A stretch of 64,000 nt of DNA from Arenibacter echinorum. GTDB lineage: Bacteria > Bacteroidota > Bacteroidia > Flavobacteriales > Flavobacteriaceae. The stretch is from NCBI RefSeq assembly GCF_003259375.1, contig NZ_QLLN01000001.1:287360-351359 (forward strand), written 5' to 3'. This document shows positions 42,316 to 51,757 of this stretch, piece by piece. A program made the translations under genes and the position numbers. The notes beneath the pieces were generated by a model. It ran no database searches. It saw only the letters and a program-made list of their open reading frames with translations, and was not told the origin of the DNA. Every line of letters begins with the position of its first letter. Position 1 is the stretch's first letter.

Positions 42316-43557
42316 TTAGACCGTTTTAAAAATTACCGTTCCGTTATGTCCACCAAAACCAAAGGTGTTGCTCATGGCTACATTTATTTTACCATCAATT
42401 GCATCCCCTAGAACAATAGGAAGTGAACTGGGAATCTCTGGATCAATATTGATTGTGTTGATGGTTGGGGGAATAATGTTGTTCTGAATTGCCTTAATGG
42501 CTAAAATAGCCTCAATAGCCCCAGCGGCTCCCATAAGATGCCCTGTCATAGATTTGGTGGCGCTAATTTTCAGGTTGTTAAATTTGTTGTTGAAAGTTTT
42601 TACCACAGCCTTCATCTCGCTGATATCGCCAACAGGAGTAGAAGTAGCGTGGGCGTTTAGATAGTTAATTTGATCTGGATTTAGATGGGCTTCTTCCATA
42701 GCCAATTGCATCGCTTTTATAGCACCTATGCCTTCAGGATGGGTGGCGGAAATATGGTAGGCATCATCCGTCATGGCGGCGCCCACTATCTCGGCATAAA
42801 TCTTTGCACCTCGCTTCTTGGCGTGTTCATATTCTTCTAGAATTAGGGCCCCGGCACCTTCTCCCATAACGAATCCATCCCTCTCAACATCGAATGGCCT
42901 GGATGCGTGTTGTGGATCATCATTTTGTTTAGATAAGGCTTTCATGGAGCCAAATCCGCCAATGGAGGCTTCAGTAATGGGAGCTTCGGACCCTCCGGTA
43001 ACCATAACTTTGGCCTTGTCTAACCGTATGTAATTGAAAGCATCCATTATAGCGGAATTGGAAGAGGCACATGCGGAAACTGCCGTATAATTTATTCCCA
43101 TCAATCCAAACTTCATGGCAATCATGCCTGAAGCCATATTCACCAACATCTTTGGAATAAAAAATGGATTGAAGCGCGGATTCATTCCCCCTTTGGTGAA
43201 ATTCTTTACCTCGTCCTCGAAGGTTTGCATGCCTCCCTGACCGCATCCCCAAATGACACCTATGTCAAAAGGGGATAAGGATTCCATGTCTATTCCACTA
43301 TCGGTAAAGGCTTCAGTAACCGAATAAAGGGCGTATTGTGTAAAGGGATCGCTTCTTTTAATTTCATTGCGATCCAAGTAACTTTCCGGAGTGAAATTCT
43401 TTATCTCGCTGGCGAAGGTTGTCTTGAAAAGGGATGGGTTGAATTTTGTGATTTTTGATGCCCCTGTTTTGCCTTTTATGGCACTTTCCCAAAATTCGTT
43501 TACCGAATTTCCAATGGGAGTCAAGGCTCCCAAGCCTGTTATGACGACTCTTTTCAT
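42316..43557 (-). CDS. fabF: FabF-like beta-ketoacyl-ACP synthase II, outside the pigment locus
   Basis: This 413-residue ketosynthase has Cys163 (VSACASSNS), a His in NAHATSTPVGD and a His in TGHLMGAAGAIE. All catalytic residues are present. It stands alone without ACP, ketoreductase or malonyl transferase neighbours, unlike the ketosynthases of the pigment cluster. It may be a second FabF for fatty-acid synthesis or a stress-induced paralogue. Confidence 0.9.
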   Translation of the reverse strand: MKRVVITGLGALTPIGNSVNEFWESAIKGKTGASKITKFNPSLFKTTFASEIKNFTPESYLDRNEIKRSDPFTQYALYSVTEAFTDSGIDMESLSPFDIGVIWGCGQGGMQTFEDEVKNFTKGGMNPRFNPFFIPKMLVNMASGMIAMKFGLMGINYTAVSACASSNSAIMDAFNYIRLDKAKVMVTGGSEAPITEASIGGFGSMKALSKQNDDPQHASRPFDVERDGFVMGEGAGALILEEYEHAKKRGAKIYAEIVGAAMTDDAYHISATHPEGIGAIKAMQLAMEEAHLNPDQINYLNAHATSTPVGDISEMKAVVKTFNNKFNNLKISATKSMTGHLMGAAGAIEAILAIKAIQNNIIPPTINTINIDPEIPSSLPIVLGDAIDGKINVAMSNTFGFGGHNGTVIFKTV

Positions 43558-43601
43558 ATTTTTAGTTTTATCACTTTGCCTATAATCGGAATTTACGATT
43601 C

Positions 43602-44246
43602 TTATTTTTCTAGTAGCTCCGTTAGTACTTCTTTAAAGACTTCAACTGGCTGGGCCCCGGTCAATGCACTTTTGTTATTGAACACCACAGTAGGTACCGA
43701 GGAAACACCAAGACTTTGCCAATATTTCTCCTTAGCTTGAACCTGGTAACGTACATCATCACTATCCAATCTAGCCATGGCCTCATCTACATTCAGGCCA
43801 ACGGCTTTTAATTCTTCAATTAAAATAGATCTGTCTGAAACATCTTTTCGCTCGCCAAAAAACGCGGTCATCAATCTCATATTCAGTTCGGTCTGTTTTC
43901 CGTATTCTTTGGCATAGTCCAATAATATATGTGCATCCTTGGTGTTGACCATCTTCATCTCGTCAAAGTAGTCAAATTTGAATCCGAGTTCTGCTCCAAA
44001 ATCGGCCATACGTTCCTGGGAAAGTTGTTGTTGTTCCAGGCTGGAACCATATTTTTCTGTAATATGTTCCTGTACATTTTGACCTTCCTTTGGCATATGT
44101 GGATTTAGTTGAAAGGGTTGCCATTCAATGTCTACCCTATCCTGTAATCCCAATTCAGAAATGGCTTGTTCCAAACGTTTGTAACCTATGGCGCACCATG
44201 GGCAAACCACATCTGAAATAATATCCAATTTAATTTTATCTGCCAT
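43602..44246 (-). CDS. DsbA-family oxidoreductase (FrnE-like)
   Basis: This 214-residue protein has a thioredoxin fold with an inserted helical domain and the CPWC active site at Cys15-Cys18 (VVCPWCAIGYKRLE). No signal peptide is present, so it is cytoplasmic, as FrnE-like enzymes are. It would catalyse disulfide exchange or bind a thiol substrate. It follows fabF by 44 bases on the same strand, but a 13-base palindrome in its upstream region suggests its own control. Confidence 0.88.
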   Translation of the reverse strand: MADKIKLDIISDVVCPWCAIGYKRLEQAISELGLQDRVDIEWQPFQLNPHMPKEGQNVQEHITEKYGSSLEQQQLSQERMADFGAELGFKFDYFDEMKMVNTKDAHILLDYAKEYGKQTELNMRLMTAFFGERKDVSDRSILIEELKAVGLNVDEAMARLDSDDVRYQVQAKEKYWQSLGVSSVPTVVFNNKSALTGAQPVEVFKEVLTELLEK

Positions 44247-44568
44247 AATAATGATCGTTTAATAATATACTCACTAAGTGAGATTTTAATGCTCTCAGCT
44301 TAATTTATACAGGTTTTGGACTTAAATTGCCTCGCTAATTTGAACAAGGGGCTGTACCTTGGTAAAATTTGGAAGATCTGCCAAGATCTTTGCTGCATTT
44401 GTCCCGAACGATTGTTCAAATGATTCCAAGATTCAAAAGATCAAAGTTAATGAATATGGGACGGGTTGTATAGAACCTTTTTCAAAATTGGTAGCGATTG
44501 GAACCAGACGGACGGTTAGAGATTGAACTCCCTAACTGTCCGATTCCATTCTTAGTACTTTTCCTTGA
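44247..44568. other. 322-base spacer with a palindrome and a hairpin
   Basis: CTCACTAAGTGAG at 44270-44282 is a perfect 13-base palindrome upstream of the DsbA-family gene and a candidate operator. CGGACGGTTAG and CTAACTGTCCG at 44509-44519 and 44532-44542 form an 11-base stem with one G-T pair, just past the end of the AhpD-like gene; there is no T-tract, so a terminator role is uncertain. Between them I see no ORF or RNA gene. Confidence 0.5.
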
Positions 44569-45132
44569 TTAAGATACTATTGTTTCGGGTTTCCAGGCAA
44601 ATTTTTGAAATGGCGCATCAACCGGAGTGTTGGCAATATGGTTGGAATAATTACTTATTACCTTTTGTGAAAGACCAAGGATGATTTCCAAAACTTGTCT
44701 TTGCCCGTAACCCACAGCATAGAATCTGTTCAATTCTTCTTCCGAAATATTTCCACGATTCCGAACAATGGATAGAGTGGTCTCGTGCAATACCTGTAGT
44801 TTTTCCGTGGGCATTGGGGTCCTATTCCTCAATGCTTCACTTAATTCTGGATCTACCTTCATCATATGGGCTATACCTGTATGTGCCGGAATACAATAGT
44901 GACATTCGTGCTCCACGTTTATAGTTTGCCACACTACGGTTAGTTCTTCGTTGTTAAAGGAAGAGTCTACAAATAATTGATGCAATGTCTGATACGCCTC
45001 TAGGATGCCGGGAGAACTGGCCAAAACCCCATGTAAACCGGGTATCATTCCAAATCCCTTAAGCGATTTTTGCAAAAAGGGCTTGCTTTCTTCAGGTGCG
45101 GATTCAATGTCGTGTACTTTTAATGTAGTCAT
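44569..45132 (-). CDS. Carboxymuconolactone-decarboxylase/AhpD-like protein
   Basis: This 187-residue helical protein has the AhpD-type redox motif HECHYCIPAHTGIAHM (CxxC followed by His). Such proteins act as peroxidase partners or alkylhydroperoxidase-like enzymes. It lies 78 bases downstream of the TetR gene on the same strand, with a palindromic operator between them (45174-45193), so it is probably the regulated target. Confidence 0.88.
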   Translation of the reverse strand: MTTLKVHDIESAPEESKPFLQKSLKGFGMIPGLHGVLASSPGILEAYQTLHQLFVDSSFNNEELTVVWQTINVEHECHYCIPAHTGIAHMMKVDPELSEALRNRTPMPTEKLQVLHETTLSIVRNRGNISEEELNRFYAVGYGQRQVLEIILGLSQKVISNYSNHIANTPVDAPFQKFAWKPETIVS

Positions 45133-45173
45133 AATTCAATTTTTAATTTATTGTTAATTCGATTTTGATTTAT

Positions 45174-45193
45174 TTCTAAGCATTTGCTTAGAA
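45174..45193. promoter_or_regulatory. TetR-type operator upstream of the AhpD-like gene
   Basis: TTCTAAGCA and TGCTTAGAA form a perfect 9-base inverted repeat around TT. A related sequence, CTAAGCAGTTGCTTTG, lies at 45795-45810 upstream of the tetR gene. Two similar sites flanking a TetR gene are typical of autoregulation plus control of a neighbour. Confidence 0.68.
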
Positions 45194-45210
45194 TTGGGAT
45201 AAAAAAAATG

Positions 45211-45774
45211 TTAAAGGTTGATAAATGCTGTTTCTATAAAATCTTCCAATTGTTCCCCACTTAAGATTTTGGAGGCCAGGGAAAGTCCCAACATAGATGT
45301 TGCCAAGTAATTTGCTTGTTTTTCAATAGTTTCTTGGGTTTTATTTTTGTCTTGTTTTAAGCTATTTGCAAACAGGGTTTTAATTTCATTAAAAAAACTC
45401 TTTAGTTCCGTCATTATAATTGGATCTCCGTGCTCTCCCAATTCATTTACGGTATTGGTAACCAAACATCCCTTTTTGCCATTATCATCCTTGGAGAATT
45501 CCAGGAAATCGTAAAAGTATTGTTTAATTCCAGCTACCCCGTTGTTGGATTTTTCTAAAATTTCCGTGATACGGTGTATCTTCTTTTTATAGGACTTAAT
45601 GCATTCCAAAAAAACCCCATTCTTACTTCCGAAACTTGAGTAAATAGAGAATTGGTTTATTCCCATTTCCTTTTCCAACATACGAACTGAGGTATTCTCA
45701 TACCCGTTGCGCCAGAACAGGCCCATGGCCTTTTCTATTACTTCCTCTTCGTTATATTGTTTGCTTCGCGCCAT
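45211..45774 (-). CDS. TetR-family transcriptional repressor
   Basis: This 187-residue protein has a TetR helix-turn-helix at about residues 8-55 (RNGYENTSVRMLEKEMGINQFSIYSSFGSK) and a ligand-binding C-terminal domain resembling AcrR/YxaF regulators. Its start has a site related to the 45174 operator about 20 bases upstream, overlapping TAGTTTTG, a -7 match. It probably represses itself and the AhpD-like gene. The ligand is unknown. Confidence 0.9.
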   Translation of the reverse strand: MARSKQYNEEEVIEKAMGLFWRNGYENTSVRMLEKEMGINQFSIYSSFGSKNGVFLECIKSYKKKIHRITEILEKSNNGVAGIKQYFYDFLEFSKDDNGKKGCLVTNTVNELGEHGDPIIMTELKSFFNEIKTLFANSLKQDKNKTQETIEKQANYLATSMLGLSLASKILSGEQLEDFIETAFINL

Positions 45775-46188
45775 AATTTAAATAAGGGACAAAACTAAGC
45801 AGTTGCTTTGAAATAAAAAAACATTTAACATTTTGTTTGATATTCCTTATGGATATAGTTGTTGGTAAAATCCGGGTTTTATTGATTTCAATTAAGAAAA
45901 TTACCATTTAACCAAGAATGATGGTTTTTTATCTTTCCTGTGTCTTTTTAATTTCTGGGGATATTAGTATTAAATACATGAAATGACAATTGCCCCCTAT
46001 TTGAGCTATTTAACATCGGTCAAATGCTTCATTTATCGCTAAAGTGAACTTAGTCCACTGGACGTTTATCGACAATATTCTGCACATTATCAGACTTTTT
46101 TCCACTGAACGAGTAACAGTGCTTTTCAGCGAATCGGAACCTGCATAAGTACACTTGCTCGAGTTATATATATAACAAAACGCAAGTC
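45775..46188 (+). promoter_or_regulatory. tetR operator, then upstream region and 127-nt leader of secreted peptide gene 3
   Basis: The operator-like AACTAAGCAGTTGCTTTGAA is at 45793-45812 (for tetR, minus strand). The leader 46062-46188 is the third copy, indel-free against the others, with the palindrome at 46163-46176. ATCG boxes at 46015 and 46035 lie 20 bases apart, against 21 in copies 1 and 2. The -33-like TTTTTG of copies 1 and 2 is absent here. I see nothing in 45840-46000. Confidence 0.65.
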
Positions 46189-46428
46189 ATGAAAGCCATT
46201 TTAACTTTAATCTTTGTTTTTTTTATCGGAGTAGCTGCACAGGCTCAAAACGGTGCTGCTGAGGTTAAGGTTGAAACTGTTACTATGAGTGTTGTTGCTG
46301 CCACAGCAAAACAAGAGGTTTCTGTAAAAAATGAAAACTCAGTTACACGTTTGTACATGAACAAAAATTCCAAGATTACGAAAGCATTGTCTTTTTCAAC
46401 TAAATTAAACAAAGCCAAATTGGCCTAA
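46189..46428 (+). CDS. Small secreted peptide, copy 3 of 3
   Basis: This 79-residue paralogue has the same signal peptide and C-terminus as copies 1 and 2. It differs from copy 1 at 10 positions, including Asn for Phe at 58 and Ala for Glu at 66 in the otherwise constant C-terminal region. That pattern, with an unchanged leader, suggests the leader is under stronger constraint than the mature peptide. The tiny membrane ORF follows 52 bases downstream. Confidence 0.8.
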   Translation: MKAILTLIFVFFIGVAAQAQNGAAEVKVETVTMSVVAATAKQEVSVKNENSVTRLYMNKNSKITKALSFSTKLNKAKLA

Positions 46429-46480
46429 TACGATACACTAACCTGCTGCCCCAAAACGGACAGTCCCAAAATAGACTATT

Positions 46481-46600
46481 ATGATATTATTTGCGCTTTT
46501 AGTCCTCATATTTCTTGGCCTTAGTCATATTGTTATTTTTCCTAAAACAAAGGGTATTCTGAGACCTTTGAAAGTGTCGGTAAAACAAGAAAAGGAATAA
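46481..46600 (+). CDS. Tiny single-span membrane ORF following peptide 3
   Basis: This is a 39-codon ORF from ATG 46481 to TAA 46600. A hydrophobic span of about 20 residues (MILFALLVLIFLGLSHIVIF) is followed by PKT, a short loop and a charged tail ending KQEKE. It resembles the ORF at 41751 in length, in the span-FPKT junction and in position relative to the peptide gene. No function is known. Confidence 0.55.
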   Translation: MILFALLVLIFLGLSHIVIFPKTKGILRPLKVSVKQEKE

Positions 46601-46706
46601 GGTATTTTTCGGGATCCGATTTTACGACCATATAAGACTCATCCTCAGTTTGTTTTCATAAACATCAAGGAAAAATTGCGAAGTAGTGTAGATACTATTT
46701 ATGTCC

Positions 46707-47915
46707 TTAGGTCTTAAAGGGATGTTGAATATCGGAAAATTTGACAATGTAGTTGGTGCCTTTTTTAGAGGAGTCCCTGTTTATGGATCCCTTTAATTGG
46801 CGGGACAGATTATGGATGAGTTTTAGTCCAAGCGATTTTGTGTTCTTGTGGCTGATTCCTTCGGGAAAGCCTTCGCCGTCATCACCAATATAGAGTATAT
46901 AATCTTTGCCATTCGATTTCACAAGTTCTATATGTATTTCCCCTTGGTCATTATCCTTAATACCGTATTTAAGGGCATTGGTAATTACTTCGTTGATCAA
47001 TAATCCTAGTGGGATGGCCGTGTCTATCCCGAGTTTAATATCCGGGATTATGATGTTCAGCTTAATATTGTTTTCGGTGCCTTTAAAGGAACGTATGAGA
47101 TAGTCACTTAATTCCTCCACATAGGACTTGTATTCAATTTTGGACAAATCGTGGCGCATATACAACATCTCATGTACCATGGCCATAGAAATTACCCGAT
47201 TTTGACTGCTTTTTATTAAAGTTTTTATTCTAGGCTCTTCAATGCTTCTGGATTGAAGACTAAGCAAGCTGGATACGGTTTGTAGATTATTCTTTACCCT
47301 ATGGTGAATTTCTTTTAGTAGCGTGTCTTTTTCCCTGATACGGGCCTCGTTTTCGTTTCTGATTTTATGTAATTCGTTATGTGCCTTAAGAAGGTTTTTT
47401 CCTATGACACCCCCCAAGAGATATACAGAGAAAAGAATACTAAAAAGGGCAAAAATATTTTTACTTTCTTCGGGGACCAAATTTTCCGTAAAATTAAATT
47501 CCGCTATACTCTGGGAGTAGATCAGAATAATAATCAGCAAGTTTAGGTTTAAATAAATACGGCCATATTCTTTGGTACTGATGTATCCCGCAAAAACCAC
47601 TAGGGCCAACACAAAAATAAAGGGACTGTTAATGCCACCACTGTATATGGTAACAATAACAGAGGATGCCAAGGCCATTATCGAGGTAATATTGTAAGTT
47701 AATCCCAGTAGTTGGTGCTTATGGAACAATAGGGTGTTGGCCAAATTTAAAGTGCCAAAAAGGATAAAAGTAGTGGGAATTATTTCAGTGATCTTTAGGA
47801 AAAATATACAGATAATACCAAAAAGAATGGAAAGGACAGAGGAAATATAGTTAACCCTTAACGTTAAACGGACTTTGTCCTTTAGTCGGTACTGATCCAG
47901 AGTGGGTATTTGCAT
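46707..47915 (-). CDS. HisKA_2-type sensor histidine kinase
   Basis: This 402-residue protein has about six N-terminal spans (residues 20-170), a short coiled coil, then the HisKA_2 phosphorylation site KEIHHRVKNNLQ (His204 or His205) and an HATPase domain with NEVITNALKYG and GDDGEGFPEG. No response regulator lies beside it, so its partner is elsewhere or it acts in a phosphorelay. The integral sensor part has no recognisable ligand domain. Confidence 0.9.
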   Translation of the reverse strand: MQIPTLDQYRLKDKVRLTLRVNYISSVLSILFGIICIFFLKITEIIPTTFILFGTLNLANTLLFHKHQLLGLTYNITSIMALASSVIVTIYSGGINSPFIFVLALVVFAGYISTKEYGRIYLNLNLLIIILIYSQSIAEFNFTENLVPEESKNIFALFSILFSVYLLGGVIGKNLLKAHNELHKIRNENEARIREKDTLLKEIHHRVKNNLQTVSSLLSLQSRSIEEPRIKTLIKSSQNRVISMAMVHEMLYMRHDLSKIEYKSYVEELSDYLIRSFKGTENNIKLNIIIPDIKLGIDTAIPLGLLINEVITNALKYGIKDNDQGEIHIELVKSNGKDYILYIGDDGEGFPEGISHKNTKSLGLKLIHNLSRQLKGSINRDSSKKGTNYIVKFSDIQHPFKT

Positions 47916-48224
47916 TAAAAATTGGTTAATGGTTGTATTCTGAAGGTAAAGATAATCGTTTGAATTAAAGCGGGATGAATTTTAAGGTTAAAACAATATT
48001 TTTATGGAAATCCCCTTTGGCTATTAGGTTGGATTTTGGATCTATTGATTTTTGGCCCCAATTTTTCACCTTTTTTATTCGATTTTAATTCTACTTTTCC
48101 GTCAGAAAAAACCTTAGTGTTGTTATAAATATATTAAAATTTGGACAATAAAAAAGCGACGCCTTTGAGGGGCGTCGCTTTTTTTGATGTACTACTTCAA
48201 TTATAAAGGTGTTCGGTATTTTTG
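47916..48224. other. 309-base spacer between kinase start and secA end
   Basis: The spacer contains the secA terminator at 48151-48185. Closer to the kinase, a TATCTTTA on the minus strand is a weak -7 element with no -33 partner. I see no ORF or RNA gene in the remaining part. Confidence 0.5.
48151..48185 (-). terminator. Strong intrinsic terminator of secA
   Basis: GCGACGCC and GGCGTCGC form a perfect 8-base stem around a 7-base loop. It is extended by A5 and T7 flanks that pair and also provide U-tracts in either direction. It lies 40 bases after the secA stop. Confidence 0.92.
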
Positions 48225-51200
48225 CTAATCTTCTATAATTACCCATTCGCCTTTGTCCAAAAGCGGTTCTGCTTGTTTGTATTTCACCGTCTTACTTTCA
48301 CCAGACATTACATTCTTAATGGTAACCCTTTCGTTTCTTCCAATTTTGGCCTTTTCCCGCACAATGGTTTCGGTTACCTGTGGCCTTCCACCTTGATTCT
48401 GGCCAACAGCCCTACTTTGTGCCGACATTTCATCACTGTTTGGAATTTCTTCCTTGGAGGTCTTTAAGTTTTCCTTTGGTTTGCGAATATTTCTGGCCTC
48501 TTGGATTTCCGGACTCTGTGTTGGAAGTTCTCCCTTGAACAAGAAAGAGACGATTTCTTTGTTCACCTTTTCTATCATTCCTTTGAAAAGTTCAAAGGCC
48601 TCAAACTTGTAGATCAACAAGGGATCCTTTTGTTCGTGTACGGCCAATTGAACGGATTGTTTTAATTCATCCATTTTTCGTAGATGTGTTTTCCAGGAAT
48701 CGTCAATTATGGCGAGGGAAATGTTCTTTTCAAAATCCGTAACCAATTGGTTGCCATTGCTTTCGTAGGCCTCCTGAAGATTGGTAACCACATTCAAAGA
48801 TTTTATGCCATCCGTAAATGGTACCACGATTCTTTCAAACTTATTGGCATTGTCCTCATAAACCTTTTTTATTACTGGGAAGGCCGTGGCAGCATTGCGC
48901 TCCATTTTGTTTTTGTAATGGGTATATGCCGTTTTATAAATAACGTTCGCCATTTCTTGTACACCCATTTTTGAAAAGTCGTTTTCACTAATAGGAGAGG
49001 TAATGGAGAAATACTTTATAAGTTCAAATTCAAAGTTTTTAAAATCGTTGGCCGCCTTATTGGTGTCTACAATTACCTCACAGGTATCGTAGATCATATT
49101 GGCAATATCTACTTTAAGTCGCTCCCCTTGTAGGGCGTGACGTCTTCTTTTGTAGACTACTTCCCTTTGGGCGTTCATAACATCATCGTATTCCAACAAT
49201 CGCTTACGGACACCAAAATTGTTTTCCTCCACTTTCTTCTGGGCACGCTCAATAGATTTTGTCATCATGGAATGTTGGATTACTTCTCCTTCTTCCAAGC
49301 CCATTTTATCCATCATTTTAGCTACCCTGTCCGATCCGAACAATCTCATAAGGTTATCTTCCAAGGAAACATAGAATTGAGAGCTTCCTGGATCTCCCTG
49401 TCGGCCAGAACGACCTCTTAGCTGTCTGTCTACCCTTCTTGAATCATGGCGTTCAGTTCCTACAATGGCCAAACCCCCGGCTTTCTTCACTTCTGTACTC
49501 AATTTAATATCGGTACCACGACCTGCCATGTTGGTAGCTATAGTTACCACACCTGCATTTCCGGCCTCGGCTACAATATCCGCTTCCTTTTTATGCAATT
49601 TGGCATTAAGTACGTTGTGGGGTACTTTCCTGATCGTTAACATACGGGAAAGAAGTTCCGAGATTTCTACTGAGGTGGTACCAATAAGTACCGGTCTACC
49701 GGATTGTGAAATTTTGGTGACCTCATCTATAATGGCATTGTACTTTTCGCGTTTGGTCTTGTAGATCAAATCTTGTCTGTCGTCTCTTGCAATAGGTCTG
49801 TTGGTAGGGATTTCCATCACATCCAACTTGTAAATTTCCCAAAATTCCCCAGCTTCGGTAACAGCTGTACCGGTCATCCCTGCCAGTTTACTGTACATCC
49901 TAAAGTAGTTCTGTAAGGTTACGGTGGCAAAGGTTTGGGTCATCGCCTCGATTTTTACATTTTCCTTGGCTTCAATGGCTTGGTGCAATCCGTCAGAATA
50001 ACGCCTACCATCCATGATACGGCCTGTTTGCTCGTCAACGATCATAACCTTGTTTTCCATTACCACATACTCTACATCCTTTTCAAAAAGTGTGTATGCC
50101 TTTAAAAGCTGGTTCATGGTATGGATACGTTCGCTTTTTATGGCGAAATCCTTGAACAATTCCTCCTTTAATTCGGCTTCCTTATTGATTTCAAGATCCT
50201 GATTCTCAATTTTTGCTATTTCGTTGCCAATATCCGGCATTACAAAAAAGTCCTTTTCTCCATCCCCGGATAGATATTCAACTCCCTTTTCGGTAAGCTC
50301 TATCTGATTGTTTTTTTCATCGATAACAAACCAAAGTTCTTCATCTACCTTTGGCATTTCACGGTTGTTGTCCTGCATATAAAAGTTCTCGGTTTTTTGA
50401 AGTAACTGTTTTACCCCTTCTTCACTCAAGAACTTTATCAAGGCCTTATTTTTTGGAAGACCTCTATGTACACGCAATAAAAGGAAACCACCTTCTTTGG
50501 AGTCTCCCTCGGTAATCAACTTTTTGGCCTCGGCCAAAACTCCGGTTAAATAGGCACGCTGCTTGTTTACAATGTCACCTACTTTGGGCTTCAGTTCATT
50601 AAATTCATGTCGATCGCCCTCCGGTACCGGACCTGAAATGATCAAGGGGGTACGGGCATCATCTACAAGAACAGAATCCACCTCATCCACTATGGCGTAA
50701 TTATGTGGTCTTTGAACCAGGTCACTGGGAGTATGGGCCATGTTATCCCTAAGATAATCAAAACCGAACTCATTGTTGGTGCCATAGGTAATATCCGCGT
50801 TATAGGCAGCCCTACGTCCGTCAGAATTGGGTTGGTGTTTGTCTATACAGTCCACTGAAAGTCCGTGGAATTCAAATATGGGCGCCATCCAAGCGCTATC
50901 CCTTTTGGCCAGATAATCGTTTACTGTAACCAAATGTGCTCCGTTTCCAGTTAGGGCGTTTAAATAGAGTGGAAGGGTAGCCACCAAGGTCTTACCTTCC
51001 CCAGTATGCATTTCTGCAATCTTTCCTTGGTGAAGGGCAATGCCTCCAATTAATTGCACATCATAATGTATCATGTCCCAGGTAACTTCTTTACCGGCGG
51101 CGTCCCAAGAATTTTTCCAAATGGCATTGTCGCCATCTAGGGTAACATAATCCTTTGAACCGGAAAGTAGCCTATCGTATTCCGAAGCTTTAACGGTAAT

Positions 51201-51584
51201 GGTTTCATTATTGGCAAAGCGTTTTGCAGTTTCCTTTACAACGGCAAAGGCTTCGGGCAACATATCTGTCAAGGCCTTTTCGGAAATGGTATATATCTCC
51301 TCCTTTAGTTTGTCTATATCTGCATAAATGTCTTCGTTCTTGTCTATGTCTGCAGACTCCTTTACCTCTTTTAGCAACTTGTCTATTTGCTCATTGATCT
51401 CTTTACAGTCTTCCTTTATTTTACTTTTAAAATAAGCAGTCTTTTCCCGAAGTTCATCGTGGCTTAATTTTTCCAACGCCGCTTCGAACGATTTTATTTG
51501 ATTGACCAAAGGTTGTAGGTCCTTGACATCTTTCTTTGATTTATCCCCTACAAATACCTTTAATACTGAATTTAAAAAACTCAT
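48225..51584 (-). CDS. secA: SecA preprotein translocase ATPase
   Basis: This protein of about 1119 residues has Walker [11 protein letters not shown], Walker [16 protein letters not shown], the nucleotide-binding fold 2 motif [13 protein letters not shown], and the helical scaffold and wing domains. It drives Sec-dependent export. Bacteroidota SecA proteins carry an inserted segment after the first nucleotide domain, as here. The C-terminus ends GEWVIIED and has no zinc-binding Cys cluster, unlike many SecA proteins. I start at ATG 51584 ([11 protein letters not shown]); the ORF extends 19 codons further upstream without homology. Confidence 0.95.
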   Translation of the reverse strand: MSFLNSVLKVFVGDKSKKDVKDLQPLVNQIKSFEAALEKLSHDELREKTAYFKSKIKEDCKEINEQIDKLLKEVKESADIDKNEDIYADIDKLKEEIYTISEKALTDMLPEAFAVVKETAKRFANNETITVKASEYDRLLSGSKDYVTLDGDNAIWKNSWDAAGKEVTWDMIHYDVQLIGGIALHQGKIAEMHTGEGKTLVATLPLYLNALTGNGAHLVTVNDYLAKRDSAWMAPIFEFHGLSVDCIDKHQPNSDGRRAAYNADITYGTNNEFGFDYLRDNMAHTPSDLVQRPHNYAIVDEVDSVLVDDARTPLIISGPVPEGDRHEFNELKPKVGDIVNKQRAYLTGVLAEAKKLITEGDSKEGGFLLLRVHRGLPKNKALIKFLSEEGVKQLLQKTENFYMQDNNREMPKVDEELWFVIDEKNNQIELTEKGVEYLSGDGEKDFFVMPDIGNEIAKIENQDLEINKEAELKEELFKDFAIKSERIHTMNQLLKAYTLFEKDVEYVVMENKVMIVDEQTGRIMDGRRYSDGLHQAIEAKENVKIEAMTQTFATVTLQNYFRMYSKLAGMTGTAVTEAGEFWEIYKLDVMEIPTNRPIARDDRQDLIYKTKREKYNAIIDEVTKISQSGRPVLIGTTSVEISELLSRMLTIRKVPHNVLNAKLHKKEADIVAEAGNAGVVTIATNMAGRGTDIKLSTEVKKAGGLAIVGTERHDSRRVDRQLRGRSGRQGDPGSSQFYVSLEDNLMRLFGSDRVAKMMDKMGLEEGEVIQHSMMTKSIERAQKKVEENNFGVRKRLLEYDDVMNAQREVVYKRRRHALQGERLKVDIANMIYDTCEVIVDTNKAANDFKNFEFELIKYFSITSPISENDFSKMGVQEMANVIYKTAYTHYKNKMERNAATAFPVIKKVYEDNANKFERIVVPFTDGIKSLNVVTNLQEAYESNGNQLVTDFEKNISLAIIDDSWKTHLRKMDELKQSVQLAVHEQKDPLLIYKFEAFELFKGMIEKVNKEIVSFLFKGELPTQSPEIQEARNIRKPKENLKTSKEEIPNSDEMSAQSRAVGQNQGGRPQVTETIVREKAKIGRNERVTIKNVMSGESKTVKYKQAEPLLDKGEWVIIED

Positions 51585-51711
51585 AATGATTTCTGTTATT
51601 AATGAAAGACTTGGTAAAAGTCTTTTACAATGTATATGCACAAAATATTTTAGTAGGCACGTGTAGTGCCCTCTTTTGGATTTAAGATTTCCAACATCAA
51701 AATTACGTAAA

Positions 51712-51737
51712 AAAAAAGCCTCATATGAGACTTTTTT
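51712..51737 (-). terminator. Terminator of the DUF2795 gene
   Basis: AAAAAAG pairs with CTTTTTT around a shorter CTC/GAG stem with one C-A mismatch and the loop ATAT. It lies just downstream of the stop at 51758. Confidence 0.65.
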
Positions 51738-51757
51738 GTTGTAATTCCGTTAATATT

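Noticed and set aside
44509-44542. Strong terminator for the AhpD-like gene
   Set aside because: The stem is good but the minus-strand RNA has an A-C mismatch and no U-tract. I report it only as a hairpin.
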